Assembly (NCBI RefSeq): GCF_013369335.1
Contig: NZ_SZQJ01000004.1
Span: 372,001 to 436,000, forward strand
Length of the DNA: 64,000 bases
Origin: Vibrio sp. JPW-9-11-11
GTDB taxonomy: Bacteria; Pseudomonadota; Gammaproteobacteria; Enterobacterales; Vibrionaceae
Reading direction: 5' to 3'
A program made the translations under genes and the position numbers. The notes under the pieces were generated by a model, which saw nothing but the letters and a program-made list of their open reading frames with translations, was not told the origin of the DNA and searched no databases. Below are positions 51,857 through 60,964 of this stretch, piece by piece (positions within the stretch are counted from its first letter, which is position 1; each line of letters begins with the position of its first letter).

Positions 51857-52101
51857 ACGCGCTTCCTTCAATTCTTGGGAATTGGTTAGGTATACATTCT
51901 GTTCTCTTCAGTTCTCGTAAGGAAAATGCTGAATAATATCCACCTGGTGGAGTGAATGTATATCTTGATCTGGTTCATAAATTTGGCGCACATAATAGCA
52001 ACTTTATCGGCGCGCATATAGGGAGTTAACTGGGAAATTTTCCACTTTTACTAACGATGTTGTTAGTATTGAGGAAAAATCAATATTCTGGGTCGATAAT
52101 A

Positions 52102-52701
52102 ATGTCTGAGCAGCTGATAAATGCAGAGTTAATGCCACAGCAAATGATGGCGAAGCTGGATAACTTTATGCATAAAATTCAAAATTTAAGCGAGGTTTTG
52201 CATATTAATCTTGTTGATTTTCAAGCCGATCACATTGCTTTACGTATCAACGATACAGAAACCGCACAACTGGCCCACCAAGAGTGGCAAAAGTACGGCC
52301 AAGTGATTTCTCAAGCGCAAATCAATGGTCGTCCGATAATCGTGGTTCTGTTTGACAGCCCAGTGAAGGCGTTGCAGTGGCGTATCGAGTGCTTAGAGCT
52401 ACCTTATCCGGCGTCTGGTAAACAGTACCCAGAGCAGAGTTGGGAACATGTGGAGTTTGTTATCCCTTCAGCTGCAGCGACTGCGCAAGCGTACTTAGAT
52501 GATCTAAAAGTCCGCTTCCCGGCATTCGACCAACAATGGCCACATTTAGAAAAATTGGGTGTTAAGGTCAAGCTATCGAGTCCGAAAGGCGAAGGGGAAA
52601 GGCTCAATAACCCCACCGTTGCATTTAAGCATCAAGGCGTGTGCATCAAGCTTCACCCTCATTCGTTAAGGCATATCGTGGAATCCGAGCAATTAGCCTA
52701 G
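52102..52701 (+). CDS. yecM: YecM-like VOC-superfamily protein
   Basis: The 199-residue protein resembles Escherichia coli YecM, a glyoxalase/VOC-fold protein with metal-site histidines, divergent from argS in both organisms. Segments VDFQADHIALRIND, WEHVEFVIP and the final IKLHPHSLRHIVESEQ fit. The reaction is not known. I start at the ATG at 52102 (MSEQLINAEL); 15 upstream codons are open but lack similarity. It ends in a nine-base overlap with the convergent peptidase gene. Confidence 0.82.
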   Translation: MSEQLINAELMPQQMMAKLDNFMHKIQNLSEVLHINLVDFQADHIALRINDTETAQLAHQEWQKYGQVISQAQINGRPIIVVLFDSPVKALQWRIECLELPYPASGKQYPEQSWEHVEFVIPSAAATAQAYLDDLKVRFPAFDQQWPHLEKLGVKVKLSSPKGEGERLNNPTVAFKHQGVCIKLHPHSLRHIVESEQLA

Positions 52702-55467
52702 TTCGATATCTTTTGGCCTCAATTGGAACTCTTCAATTGAGCCAATCTCTTGGCCTAAATCTAGTGGTAGAGACTCATCATGGGCGTTGCCTTGAGCGTG
52801 CATAATGAGTCGATTTGCCATACGAGGTTTCAGCTCGTTAACCACGAAGCGAATCATATCAGTGCGAGTCAGTTTTTTGAGTTCGGCAAGCACCACTTCT
52901 TTTTGATTGAATTCGATATCCTTATTACCAATTGCGACCCATAGTCGCTGCGCCCGCCCTCTCAATGTGGTGTCAGGGGTGGCAATTTGATTCCAAAGAC
53001 CGCGTTTACTGCTGTGCCACTGATACTCGTTAAGCTCTAGTAGCACCATGTAGAAAGCGTTGAGGAATTCATCGATTGAGCGAATCAGGTCGACAGGCGC
53101 CGCGTTAGGAGATTGAACGTAGAGCACAATACCCGGGTGTCGGTTTAACGGCAAATTGCCAGTGCCGACCATATACCCAAGCTGTTGCTTGGTTCGGATT
53201 TCATGGAAAAAGGTCGCCGACATCAGGTGGTTGGCTAGGGAGTAGAGGGCGATACTTCTTGGATCGGTGTCGTTGCATTGATAGTACACTAAGATGGCTG
53301 AGTCTTGTTGATCACACGCCACTTCACGTTGGAAGGTGCCGTTCTCACCGAGCATCACTAATGGACGTAGCGCCTCTTCATACTGTTGGTTTTTGACGCG
53401 TAGGGCATCTTTCAGTGTGTTACCAAGGGAGAGTGCGTCTGCTTTGGTCCAGTCGCCATAAACAAACATTTCGACATGCAACTCCGCTAAAATGGCATCA
53501 ACAAAACTGGCGAGCTCGTCAACGTCTATCGACTCGAGTGCTTCGAGCAACACCTGATAAGGAGGGTTGTTGGGCTGTAAAATCCCAGTTAATGCATTAA
53601 ACAGTTGTGAAATTGGACGGTCTTGCGCTGCATTGCGCCAGTTTCGCATTAGCTGTTGTTTAATGGTGCTAAAGCGCTGGTGGCTAAAATCACGTTTGGC
53701 AAAGCGGGTGAGGATCAGTTTCAGCAAATCTGGTTGATGTTGACTAAAACCCGATAGTGTCAACGTCACTCCGCCTTGATGCGCATACATGTTGTAGCCC
53801 ATTCCGGCGATTTCCGCTTGATATGTATCAGTAGCAAGACTATCGAGAAACATTTCCACGCAAAGGCGGGTTTTCACTATGTTGCGAGGATTCGCCACCG
53901 CATGTGGGCTATCAATGGCGACATAAACCACCCCTTTGGGTACGCGGAACTCAGTATCTTGCAGGTGCCAAAGTTTAAATCCAGGCAACTCTTCCAACAC
54001 TTGGGGTCTATCATGGCTGAGTTCGAGCTCTTTGGGGTCGAGGTCGTAGCAAATAAACGGGTTTTTCTCGGGCAGAGCAAACAACAGCGGACTCGGCTGA
54101 CGGTAGTGCTCCAATTGCTCAGGAGAAAAAGGCGTCACCGAGTACGGGGTAGAGTACCACTTGGCAACGCGGTCATAAGTATAGCCGTGGGCTATCAGCG
54201 TTGTGCGCAAGTTTTCGGCAGTGAAATAATCCAATAACTCCTTGAGCAGCGGTTCGTCATAGTGGCTCATCATAAAGTCGCCGTAGATAACGTCATCTGG
54301 ATGGTAGTGCTGCATGTTGACCACTAAGTGACTGACCATATCCAGCGGGCGTGTGGGCTCTTGAAAACGAAACGCCGACTCCAGTACCGCTTGCTTCTCT
54401 AAATAACGCCATTCATCTAGGCCGTTGTTTTTAATCAACTCAAGGTAACTAAAAACAGACTGGATAATCTCATCGACATGCTCAAGACCGAGCGGAGTTA
54501 GAGCGCAACTGACTGTGAACTCCCGATAATTACTGCCGCTGGTACCGCCACCCGCAGACAGTGATGTGATCCAACCCTGCTCTTTGAGCGCGAGCATTAA
54601 ACTACCACTGCCTTCGTAACCGAGTAAGTGGGCAAAGTAAGACAGAGGTTTGGACTGATAGTGCTCGTCCATGCTAGGCATCGGGAAGGTGAGGATCAGC
54701 TTTCTAATCTCTTTTACCGGCTCAATATTGACCAATATTGAGGTTGAATGCTTGTCACAATAGGGGACTAGAACCGATTTACCTGCAAGGTGATGGTTGG
54801 GAATCGACGAGAACATCTCGTGACACCAAGCTTCCATTTCATCGAGCGATTGAGGTCCGGCTAAGCTAAGTGTCATTAAATCTGCCGAGTAGGTTTGATA
54901 GTGAAACTCAACGATTTCGTCACGAATCGACTGACCATCTCTGTCACTCAATGTTTCGAGGTTACCGACGGAAAATTTGCTAAAGGGGTGGTCAGGGTTA
55001 ACCAATTCCTTATGAACTTGAAACAGACGTCTTGAGTCATCATTCAGTTTGAGCTTGTACTCGGACTCTACCGCCTGACGCTCTTTATCGAGCGCTTCTG
55101 CGTTGAACAAAGGCGCGGTAAAAAATTGGCTAAATCGGTCTAAGCTTTGGCCAAAGACATTGGGTGAAACGTCAAAGAAGAAGCAGGTATGCTCCGTTCC
55201 AGTCCAAGCGTTATTCCCTCCGCCATGTTGACTAATATAGCTTTGAAACTCGCCCACTTTGGGATACTTTTCTGTGCCGAGAAACAGCATGTGCTCAAGG
55301 TAGTGCGCCATGCCTTGGCGATCAGTTGGGTCGTCAAAGTGACCGACATTGACGGCAAGCGCTGCGGCTGATTTTGGCGCGTCGGGGATGTGGATCAACA
55401 GAACTCTGACACCGTTACTAAGGGTGAGATAGCGGTAGTGGTTGGTGTCATTGGGGCTGATGTGCAC
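52693..55467 (-). CDS. M16 family zinc peptidase (insulinase/pitrilysin-like)
   Basis: The 924-residue protein has the inverted zinc motif HYLEH (HxxEH, residues about 54-60) followed by the downstream Glu of the family (AVESEYKLKLND), and all four M16 domains by length. The closest known relative is protease III (pitrilysin, PtrA), which degrades short peptides. Escherichia coli PtrA is periplasmic with a signal peptide; this protein starts MHISPNDTNHYRYLTLSNGV and has none, so it probably acts in the cytoplasm. It stands alone, with a 357-base upstream gap. Confidence 0.9.
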   Translation of the reverse strand: MHISPNDTNHYRYLTLSNGVRVLLIHIPDAPKSAAALAVNVGHFDDPTDRQGMAHYLEHMLFLGTEKYPKVGEFQSYISQHGGGNNAWTGTEHTCFFFDVSPNVFGQSLDRFSQFFTAPLFNAEALDKERQAVESEYKLKLNDDSRRLFQVHKELVNPDHPFSKFSVGNLETLSDRDGQSIRDEIVEFHYQTYSADLMTLSLAGPQSLDEMEAWCHEMFSSIPNHHLAGKSVLVPYCDKHSTSILVNIEPVKEIRKLILTFPMPSMDEHYQSKPLSYFAHLLGYEGSGSLMLALKEQGWITSLSAGGGTSGSNYREFTVSCALTPLGLEHVDEIIQSVFSYLELIKNNGLDEWRYLEKQAVLESAFRFQEPTRPLDMVSHLVVNMQHYHPDDVIYGDFMMSHYDEPLLKELLDYFTAENLRTTLIAHGYTYDRVAKWYSTPYSVTPFSPEQLEHYRQPSPLLFALPEKNPFICYDLDPKELELSHDRPQVLEELPGFKLWHLQDTEFRVPKGVVYVAIDSPHAVANPRNIVKTRLCVEMFLDSLATDTYQAEIAGMGYNMYAHQGGVTLTLSGFSQHQPDLLKLILTRFAKRDFSHQRFSTIKQQLMRNWRNAAQDRPISQLFNALTGILQPNNPPYQVLLEALESIDVDELASFVDAILAELHVEMFVYGDWTKADALSLGNTLKDALRVKNQQYEEALRPLVMLGENGTFQREVACDQQDSAILVYYQCNDTDPRSIALYSLANHLMSATFFHEIRTKQQLGYMVGTGNLPLNRHPGIVLYVQSPNAAPVDLIRSIDEFLNAFYMVLLELNEYQWHSSKRGLWNQIATPDTTLRGRAQRLWVAIGNKDIEFNQKEVVLAELKKLTRTDMIRFVVNELKPRMANRLIMHAQGNAHDESLPLDLGQEIGSIEEFQLRPKDIELG

Positions 55468-55824
55468 GATTGACTACTCCAAAAATGAAAAAGACTCACG
55501 TCTATAAGCGCATAAATCGTAACGTCCTAATGACGTCGAGAATATTCTTATAGACAATAGAGTAATTATGACTCGGAAAGCGCTGACTGCAAACTATCTG
55601 TTTGAGAAATATGAGCAAAACGTTGCAGCATCGATTGTTAGCGGCGCGTCAAAGAGTGTTAAGAAAGTCTGAGTGTTTCACTTGAGAGTTGATATAATTA
55701 TTGATAATTGAAAGTGAAATGTGACTGCCAATCAAAGTCATTGCTTCGTCGAACGGCCTTTGAGCCCACATAAAAACAAAAAGCCACCTCAAGATTAGGG
55801 TGGGGATAGTATCAGGAATACGCC
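55468..55824. other. Intergenic region between the M16 peptidase gene and sixA
   Basis: This 357-base gap has no assigned gene. Visible are a 34-codon open frame on the plus strand (55568-55672, starts MTRKALTANYLFEKYEQ), with a weak AGAG ribosome site, and an AT-rich stretch near 55690-55710. There is also a hairpin at 55784-55803 (CCACCT / AGGGTGG) whose A-rich left side makes a terminator on the minus strand. None of these has a known role. Confidence 0.7.
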
Positions 55825-56289
55825 ATGAATATTTTTATCATGCGCCATGGGGAAGCGGAACATTTTGCTCACAGCGATGCTGAACGAGCACTAACCGACC
55901 ATGGCCAGAGTGCATCGATCGCGGTTGCGCGTGCTTGTGCTGAGAAGGGGTTCGCTAAGTTCGACAAAGTGTTAGTGAGCCCTTACGTCCGTGCTCAGCA
56001 AACTTGGAAAGCCATTTCTAAATATTTCGCCGCAGAGCAAGTAGAGACCTGTGATGATATTACCCCTTACGGTGACTCTGAGCAGGTGGCAGACTACGTC
56101 AACGCGTTAGTCGATGTGCATCACTATCAAAACGTCTTGATTGTATCTCATCTGCCCTTGGTTGGTTATCTGACCGCCGAGTTTGTCACCGATATGGTTC
56201 CACCTATGTTTCCTACCTCGGGTTTAGTGTGCATCGACTTCTCACCAGAAAACCGCGCTGGGGAGGTGAAGTTTAATATTCACCCTTAA
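55825..56289 (+). CDS. sixA: SixA, phosphohistidine phosphatase
   Basis: The 154-residue histidine phosphatase has the RHG motif (IMRHGEAEH; His8 catalytic), VLVSPYVRAQQTW and the second catalytic His in LIVSHLPLVGYL. Escherichia coli SixA removes phosphate from ArcB and from the NPr protein of the nitrogen phosphotransferase system. It is a single gene followed by a terminator. Confidence 0.93.
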   Translation: MNIFIMRHGEAEHFAHSDAERALTDHGQSASIAVARACAEKGFAKFDKVLVSPYVRAQQTWKAISKYFAAEQVETCDDITPYGDSEQVADYVNALVDVHHYQNVLIVSHLPLVGYLTAEFVTDMVPPMFPTSGLVCIDFSPENRAGEVKFNIHP

Positions 56290-56302
56290 CAGAGCTGCTG
56301 AT

Positions 56303-56329
56303 TGGCATACTTATGAGTATGCCATTTTT
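56303..56329 (+). terminator. Terminator after sixA
   Basis: TGGCATAC at 56303-56310 pairs with GTATGCCA at 56317-56324, followed by TTTTT. It separates sixA from the flagellar operon. Confidence 0.9.
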
Positions 56330-56397
56330 CCGCCAGCCGCGCTGTAGTCTCAAACTTGTCAAGCCTCGAAACAAAGCCATAAAATTGACAGAGTTGC

Positions 56398-56413
56398 TGG
56401 ACTGGATATTGCA
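56398..56413 (+). promoter_or_regulatory. Putative sigma-54 promoter of the flhA operon
   Basis: TGGACTGGATATTGCA has the essential GG and GC ten bases apart and a full TTGCA at -12; the -24 part is TGGA, not TGGC. It lies 49 bases before the flhA start. In Vibrio cholerae flhA and the genes after it are FlrA/sigma-54 dependent. Confidence 0.7.
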
Positions 56414-56461
56414 TGTACTAGCCAAGTCATTCATTTTACCCAATATTGTAGCAGCCCAACG

Positions 56462-58555
56462 ATGAAGTTTTCTCTGCCGTTTGCACATAAATTGCCCCCG
56501 ATCCCGCAGCGCGCGATGCCTGCGATCGGCGCGCCGATTATGGTACTGGCGACCTTGGCAATGGTCATACTGCCGATTCCGGCGTTTTTGCTCGACCTGT
56601 TTTTTACCTTCAACATCGCCCTTGCAATGGTGGTACTACTCGTCACGGTTTACACTCGACGTCCACTTGATTTCGCGGCGTTTCCAACCGTATTGCTGAT
56701 AGCAACACTGCTGCGTTTGGCGCTAAACGTCGCTTCGACTCGTGTGGTACTACTTTATGGCCATGAAGGTCCGGGAGCGGCAGGTAGCGTCATTGAAGCC
56801 TTTGGTAGTGTCGTGATTGGGGGTAACTATGCCGTAGGTTTGGTGGTGTTCCTCATCTTGATGATCATTAACTTTATGGTTGTGACCAAAGGTGCAGGGC
56901 GTATCTCAGAAGTCAGTGCTCGTTTTACTCTTGATGCCTTACCCGGTAAGCAGATGGCGATTGATGCGGATTTGAACGCGGGTTTGATCGACCAAGATCA
57001 AGCGCGAACGCGTCGCCAAGAAGTCACCAAAGAAGCGGACTTCTATGGTTCGATGGATGGTGCGTCTAAGTTTGTTAAAGGCGATGCCATAGCCGGTATT
57101 TTAATCCTATTTATTAACATCATCGGTGGCCTGTCGATCGGTATGGCTCAATACGATTTGGGCTTTGGTGAAGCGATAGAAATCTACACGCTTCTCACCA
57201 TTGGTGACGGTCTGGTCGCGCAAATTCCATCACTGTTACTCTCAATTGGTGCGGCGATCATGGTGACGCGCCAAAACGCCGATGAAGATATGGGACAGCA
57301 GCTCGTCTTTCAGATGTTTGATAATCCGAAAGCCTTGATGATTACTGCTGCGATCTTAGCGGTGATGGGTGTGGTGCCAGGGATGCCACATTTTGCGTTT
57401 TTACTGCTGGCGATCATTGCTGCAGGTTCGGCCTATCTAATTCAGCGTAAACAAAAAAAAGCAGCAGAGCAGAGCAACCTTCCAGCGACAACAGAGCAAG
57501 ATTCTCCGACCCCGAAAGAACTCTCTTGGGATGATGTTCAACCGGTTGATATCGTGGGCTTAGAAGTGGGCTACCGACTGATTCCGCTGGTCGATAAAGA
57601 CCAAGGTGGGGAGCTGTTGGAGCGAGTTAAAGGGGTTCGTAAGAAGCTGTCTCAAGATTTTGGCTTCCTTATTCCCGCCGTGCATATTCGTGACAACTTA
57701 GAGTTAACGCCCAATAGCTACCGAATTACCTTAATGGGGGTGGCGGTAGGCGAAGCAGAAATTCGCCCAGATATGGAACTGGCCATTAACCCAGGGCAGG
57801 TCTACGGCATGATTGAAGGTGAACCGACGATTGACCCGGCGTTTGGCTTGGAAGCGGTGTGGATTCGCGAAGAGCAACGCGAGCATGCTCAAGCATTGGG
57901 TTATACCGTGGTCGATTCTTCAACTGTGCTGGCGACCCATTTAAGCCAGCTTCTGACCAACAACGCGTCGCAGTTGATTGGACACGAAGAGGTGCAAAAC
58001 CTACTCGAAATGTTGGGACGCAGTACGCCGAAATTGGTCGAGAACTTTGTTCCTGACCAGTTGCAGTTGGGCGCTGTGGTCAAAGTGCTGCAGAACCTAC
58101 TTAACGAAGCGGTACCGATTCGTGACATCCGAACCATTGTTCAAACCTTGTCCGAGTACTCGAGTAAGAGTCAAGAACCTGACATTTTGACCGCCGCGGT
58201 ACGCATCTCACTAAAACGACTAATTGTCCAAGAAATCAATGGCATAGAGCCTGAGTTGCCTGTCATTACCTTGATTCCAGAGCTGGAACAAATATTGCAT
58301 CAGACCATGCAGGCCTCGGGTGGTGAATCTGCAGGAATCGAACCAGGCTTGGCAGAGCGACTACAATCATCATTGAGCCAAGCGACTCAGGAGCAAGAAC
58401 TGAAAGGCGAACCTGCAGTCCTTCTGACCTCAGGAGTGCTACGCTCGACGTTAGCTAAATTTGTTAAGAATACGATTCCTTCGCTAAGAGTACTCTCTTA
58501 CCAAGAAATCCCTGACGAGAAACAAATTCGCATTGTTCAAGCTGTCGGCAACTAG
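56462..58555 (+). CDS. flhA: FlhA, flagellar export-gate protein
   Basis: FlhA is the large export component whose cytoplasmic ring docks chaperone-substrate pairs and helps to use the proton gradient. The 697-residue protein has eight membrane helices in the first half, the FHIPEP-family signature (GRISEVSARFTLDALPGKQM, then DADLNAG and READFYGSMDGASKFV-like) and a four-part cytoplasmic domain. It opens the second flagellar block. FlhB, its partner, lies at 15635 in the first block. Confidence 0.97.
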   Translation: MKFSLPFAHKLPPIPQRAMPAIGAPIMVLATLAMVILPIPAFLLDLFFTFNIALAMVVLLVTVYTRRPLDFAAFPTVLLIATLLRLALNVASTRVVLLYGHEGPGAAGSVIEAFGSVVIGGNYAVGLVVFLILMIINFMVVTKGAGRISEVSARFTLDALPGKQMAIDADLNAGLIDQDQARTRRQEVTKEADFYGSMDGASKFVKGDAIAGILILFINIIGGLSIGMAQYDLGFGEAIEIYTLLTIGDGLVAQIPSLLLSIGAAIMVTRQNADEDMGQQLVFQMFDNPKALMITAAILAVMGVVPGMPHFAFLLLAIIAAGSAYLIQRKQKKAAEQSNLPATTEQDSPTPKELSWDDVQPVDIVGLEVGYRLIPLVDKDQGGELLERVKGVRKKLSQDFGFLIPAVHIRDNLELTPNSYRITLMGVAVGEAEIRPDMELAINPGQVYGMIEGEPTIDPAFGLEAVWIREEQREHAQALGYTVVDSSTVLATHLSQLLTNNASQLIGHEEVQNLLEMLGRSTPKLVENFVPDQLQLGAVVKVLQNLLNEAVPIRDIRTIVQTLSEYSSKSQEPDILTAAVRISLKRLIVQEINGIEPELPVITLIPELEQILHQTMQASGGESAGIEPGLAERLQSSLSQATQEQELKGEPAVLLTSGVLRSTLAKFVKNTIPSLRVLSYQEIPDEKQIRIVQAVGN

Positions 58556-58584
58556 TTCCAATGCGTTGATATACGGTACCCAAT

Positions 58585-60063
58585 TTGAAGATAAAACGAT
58601 TTTTTGCAAAGGACATGCGCACCGCCTTGTTGCAGGTAAAAGCTGAACTGGGTGACGACGCCGTTATTATGTCCAACAAGAAGGTCGCGGGAGGGGTTGA
58701 GATTGTTGCTGCTGTGGATGGCGAGGGCGCAAACCGCACAGCCAACAGTTACAACTCGAACCCACGCCAGAATCCGCCTCGTCAGGCTCAAAGTGCTCAA
58801 CCAAGTAGTCAAAAACGTACTCTGGATGAGGACCGGGTGAGTCTTCAATCTCAAGCCGACTCTGGTCGCTCGATGACGAAGCGATTTGCCAATATGCTTA
58901 AACAATATAGCCACGGTAAAGACGATGCAGAAACCCAGCACCAAGAAGACAACGCTGACTCATTGTCAGCGCTACTAAAACGTCAGTCCTCTTCCCGCTC
59001 TAACTCAAACGACAACGTACGAGTTAAAGAGGATTCTCCCCTTGCTCGCCTTATTGCCGAAGACCGCCGCTTTGAAAAGCCGCCTGCGAAACTCGACCCA
59101 ACTCGCTATGAGCGTGCCCGCCAAAATGAGCCAAGCGTCTCTAACGAAGATCTCGAAGAGATGAAAGAGGAGATGACCTCTATTCGACGTCTGCTAGAGC
59201 ATCAGGTATCAGGTTTAATGTGGCAAGAGGTAGAGCGACGCGAGCCACTTAGAGCTATGCTTATTAAGCGTCTCGAACGGATGGGGGTGTCATCAGACCT
59301 TGCCGATCAATTGGCCTGTTATATCCCAGAAGATACACCACCAACCAAAGCGTGGAAGGCGCTTCTGGGTTTAGTCTCTGACCAAATTCCTATTTCTAAG
59401 CAAGATATTTTGAAACGTGGTGGGGTGGTTGCATTGCTCGGGCCTACGGGCGTGGGTAAAACCACCACAGTCGCTAAGCTTGCCGCGCGCGCCGCGATGG
59501 AGTTTGGCGCCGATAACGTCGCTCTGGTGTCAACCGACACGTATCGAATCGGGGCACACGAGCAACTTGCGATTTACGGGCGAATTATGGGATGTCCTGT
59601 AAAAGTCGCTAAAGATTCCAATGAGTTAGCCGATGTAATATATCAGTTACGCAATCGTCGCCTAATTCTTGTTGATACAGCAGGTATGGGCCAGCGTGAT
59701 GTAAGGCTCTCTGAACAGTTAGATACGCTTATGCATGAGAGTGGAGAGGTGATACACAGCTACTTGGTGCTGCCTGCCACGGCGCAGCGCAAAGTGCTGC
59801 AAGAGACTATCGATCACTTTAAGCGTATTCCACTGTCAGGATGCATTATGACTAAGCTCGATGAATCCCTCAGTTTAGGGGAGTTTGTCAGCGTGGTCGT
59901 GCAAAACGCACTCCCAGTGGCCTACATTGCGAATGGACAACGAGTTCCCGAAGACATTGTAATAGCGCAGCCTAAGTACATGGTCGCTAAAGCAAACGAA
60001 TTACTTGAGAAGTCGACAGATGATGAACCTCACTACTGGAATAGTGAAGCGGAGAGGTTCTAG
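58585..60063 (+). CDS. flhF: FlhF, SRP-type GTPase for polar flagellum placement
   Basis: FlhF recruits the first MS-ring parts to the cell pole. It has 492 residues: a basic N-terminal region (MKIKRFFAKDMRTALLQVK), a long variable linker (about 55-190) and the NG domain with G1 GPTGVGKT at 286-293, DTYRIGAHEQL and DTAGMGQRD. The start is TTG at 58585 and I see no clear ribosome site in front of it, so translation may be weak, which would suit a dosage-sensitive protein. It is followed by its antagonist flhG. Confidence 0.96.
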   Translation: MKIKRFFAKDMRTALLQVKAELGDDAVIMSNKKVAGGVEIVAAVDGEGANRTANSYNSNPRQNPPRQAQSAQPSSQKRTLDEDRVSLQSQADSGRSMTKRFANMLKQYSHGKDDAETQHQEDNADSLSALLKRQSSSRSNSNDNVRVKEDSPLARLIAEDRRFEKPPAKLDPTRYERARQNEPSVSNEDLEEMKEEMTSIRRLLEHQVSGLMWQEVERREPLRAMLIKRLERMGVSSDLADQLACYIPEDTPPTKAWKALLGLVSDQIPISKQDILKRGGVVALLGPTGVGKTTTVAKLAARAAMEFGADNVALVSTDTYRIGAHEQLAIYGRIMGCPVKVAKDSNELADVIYQLRNRRLILVDTAGMGQRDVRLSEQLDTLMHESGEVIHSYLVLPATAQRKVLQETIDHFKRIPLSGCIMTKLDESLSLGEFVSVVVQNALPVAYIANGQRVPEDIVIAQPKYMVAKANELLEKSTDDEPHYWNSEAERF

Positions 60064-60076
60064 GCGGCGGACGATT

Positions 60077-60964
60077 ATGACAAAGAATATGATACAAGAC
60101 CAAGCAAGCGGACTACGCCGCTTAACACAACCGTCTTTAACTAAAGTTATCTCGGTAACTGGGGGCAAAGGTGGTGTTGGTAAATCAAACGTAACCTTGG
60201 GCATGGCCATCTCGATGGCGCGTCAGGGCAAAAAAGTGATGGTGTTGGATGCCGACTTAGGCTTGGCGAATGTCGATGTAATGTTGGGAATTCGACCAAA
60301 ACGTAACCTAGGCCATGTTTTGGCGGGTGAGTGTGAGTTAAAAGATGCGATTGTCGAAGGTCCTCACGGTATTCGCATTATCCCAGCAACGTCAGGTACT
60401 CAAGCCATGACGGAACTCTCTCATGCTCAACATATCGGCCTCATCCGAGCGTTTGGCAGTTTAGAAGATGAAATGGACGTATTGCTCATTGATACGGCGG
60501 CTGGTATCTCAGATATGGTAGTGAGTTTTTCACGCGCAGCTCAGGATGTAGTTGTCGTTGTGTGTGATGAACCTACATCAATTACGGATGCCTATGCTTT
60601 AATTAAGCTGTTGAGCAAAGAGCATCAGGTGCAACGCTTTAAAATCGTTGCAAATATGGTCAGAAGCTATCGTGAAGGCCGAGAATTGTTCGCAAAGTTG
60701 ACCTTGGTCACAGAGCGATTCTTGAATGTGAGCCTTGAGCTCGTAGCATGTATTCCGTTGGATGATAAAGTTAGACAAGCAGTGAAAAAACAGAAAATTG
60801 TTGTCGATGCATTTCCAAGATCTCCTGCGGCATTAGCGATTGGTTCATTGGCAAGTAAAGCGCTTACTTGGCCAATACCGAAAACCCCGAGTGGACATCT
60901 TGAGTTTTTTGTTGAACGCTTACTAAATAGACCTGAGATGTTAGAGGAACCATTTGGTGAATAA
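60077..60964 (+). CDS. flhG: FlhG, MinD-like ATPase that limits flagellar number
   Basis: FlhG keeps the flagellum single by restraining FlhF and FlrA. The 295-residue ATPase has the deviant Walker A KGGVGKS (31-37), VLDADLGLANVDVMLG and IDTAAGISD, and an N-terminal DQASGLRRL motif (residues 8-16) that stimulates the FlhF GTPase. I start at the ATG at 60077, 14 bases after the flhF stop; an open extension upstream lies inside flhF. It overlaps fliA by eight bases. HubP, encoded at 30103, is its known polar partner. Confidence 0.96.
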   Translation: MTKNMIQDQASGLRRLTQPSLTKVISVTGGKGGVGKSNVTLGMAISMARQGKKVMVLDADLGLANVDVMLGIRPKRNLGHVLAGECELKDAIVEGPHGIRIIPATSGTQAMTELSHAQHIGLIRAFGSLEDEMDVLLIDTAAGISDMVVSFSRAAQDVVVVVCDEPTSITDAYALIKLLSKEHQVQRFKIVANMVRSYREGRELFAKLTLVTERFLNVSLELVACIPLDDKVRQAVKKQKIVVDAFPRSPAALAIGSLASKALTWPIPKTPSGHLEFFVERLLNRPEMLEEPFGE

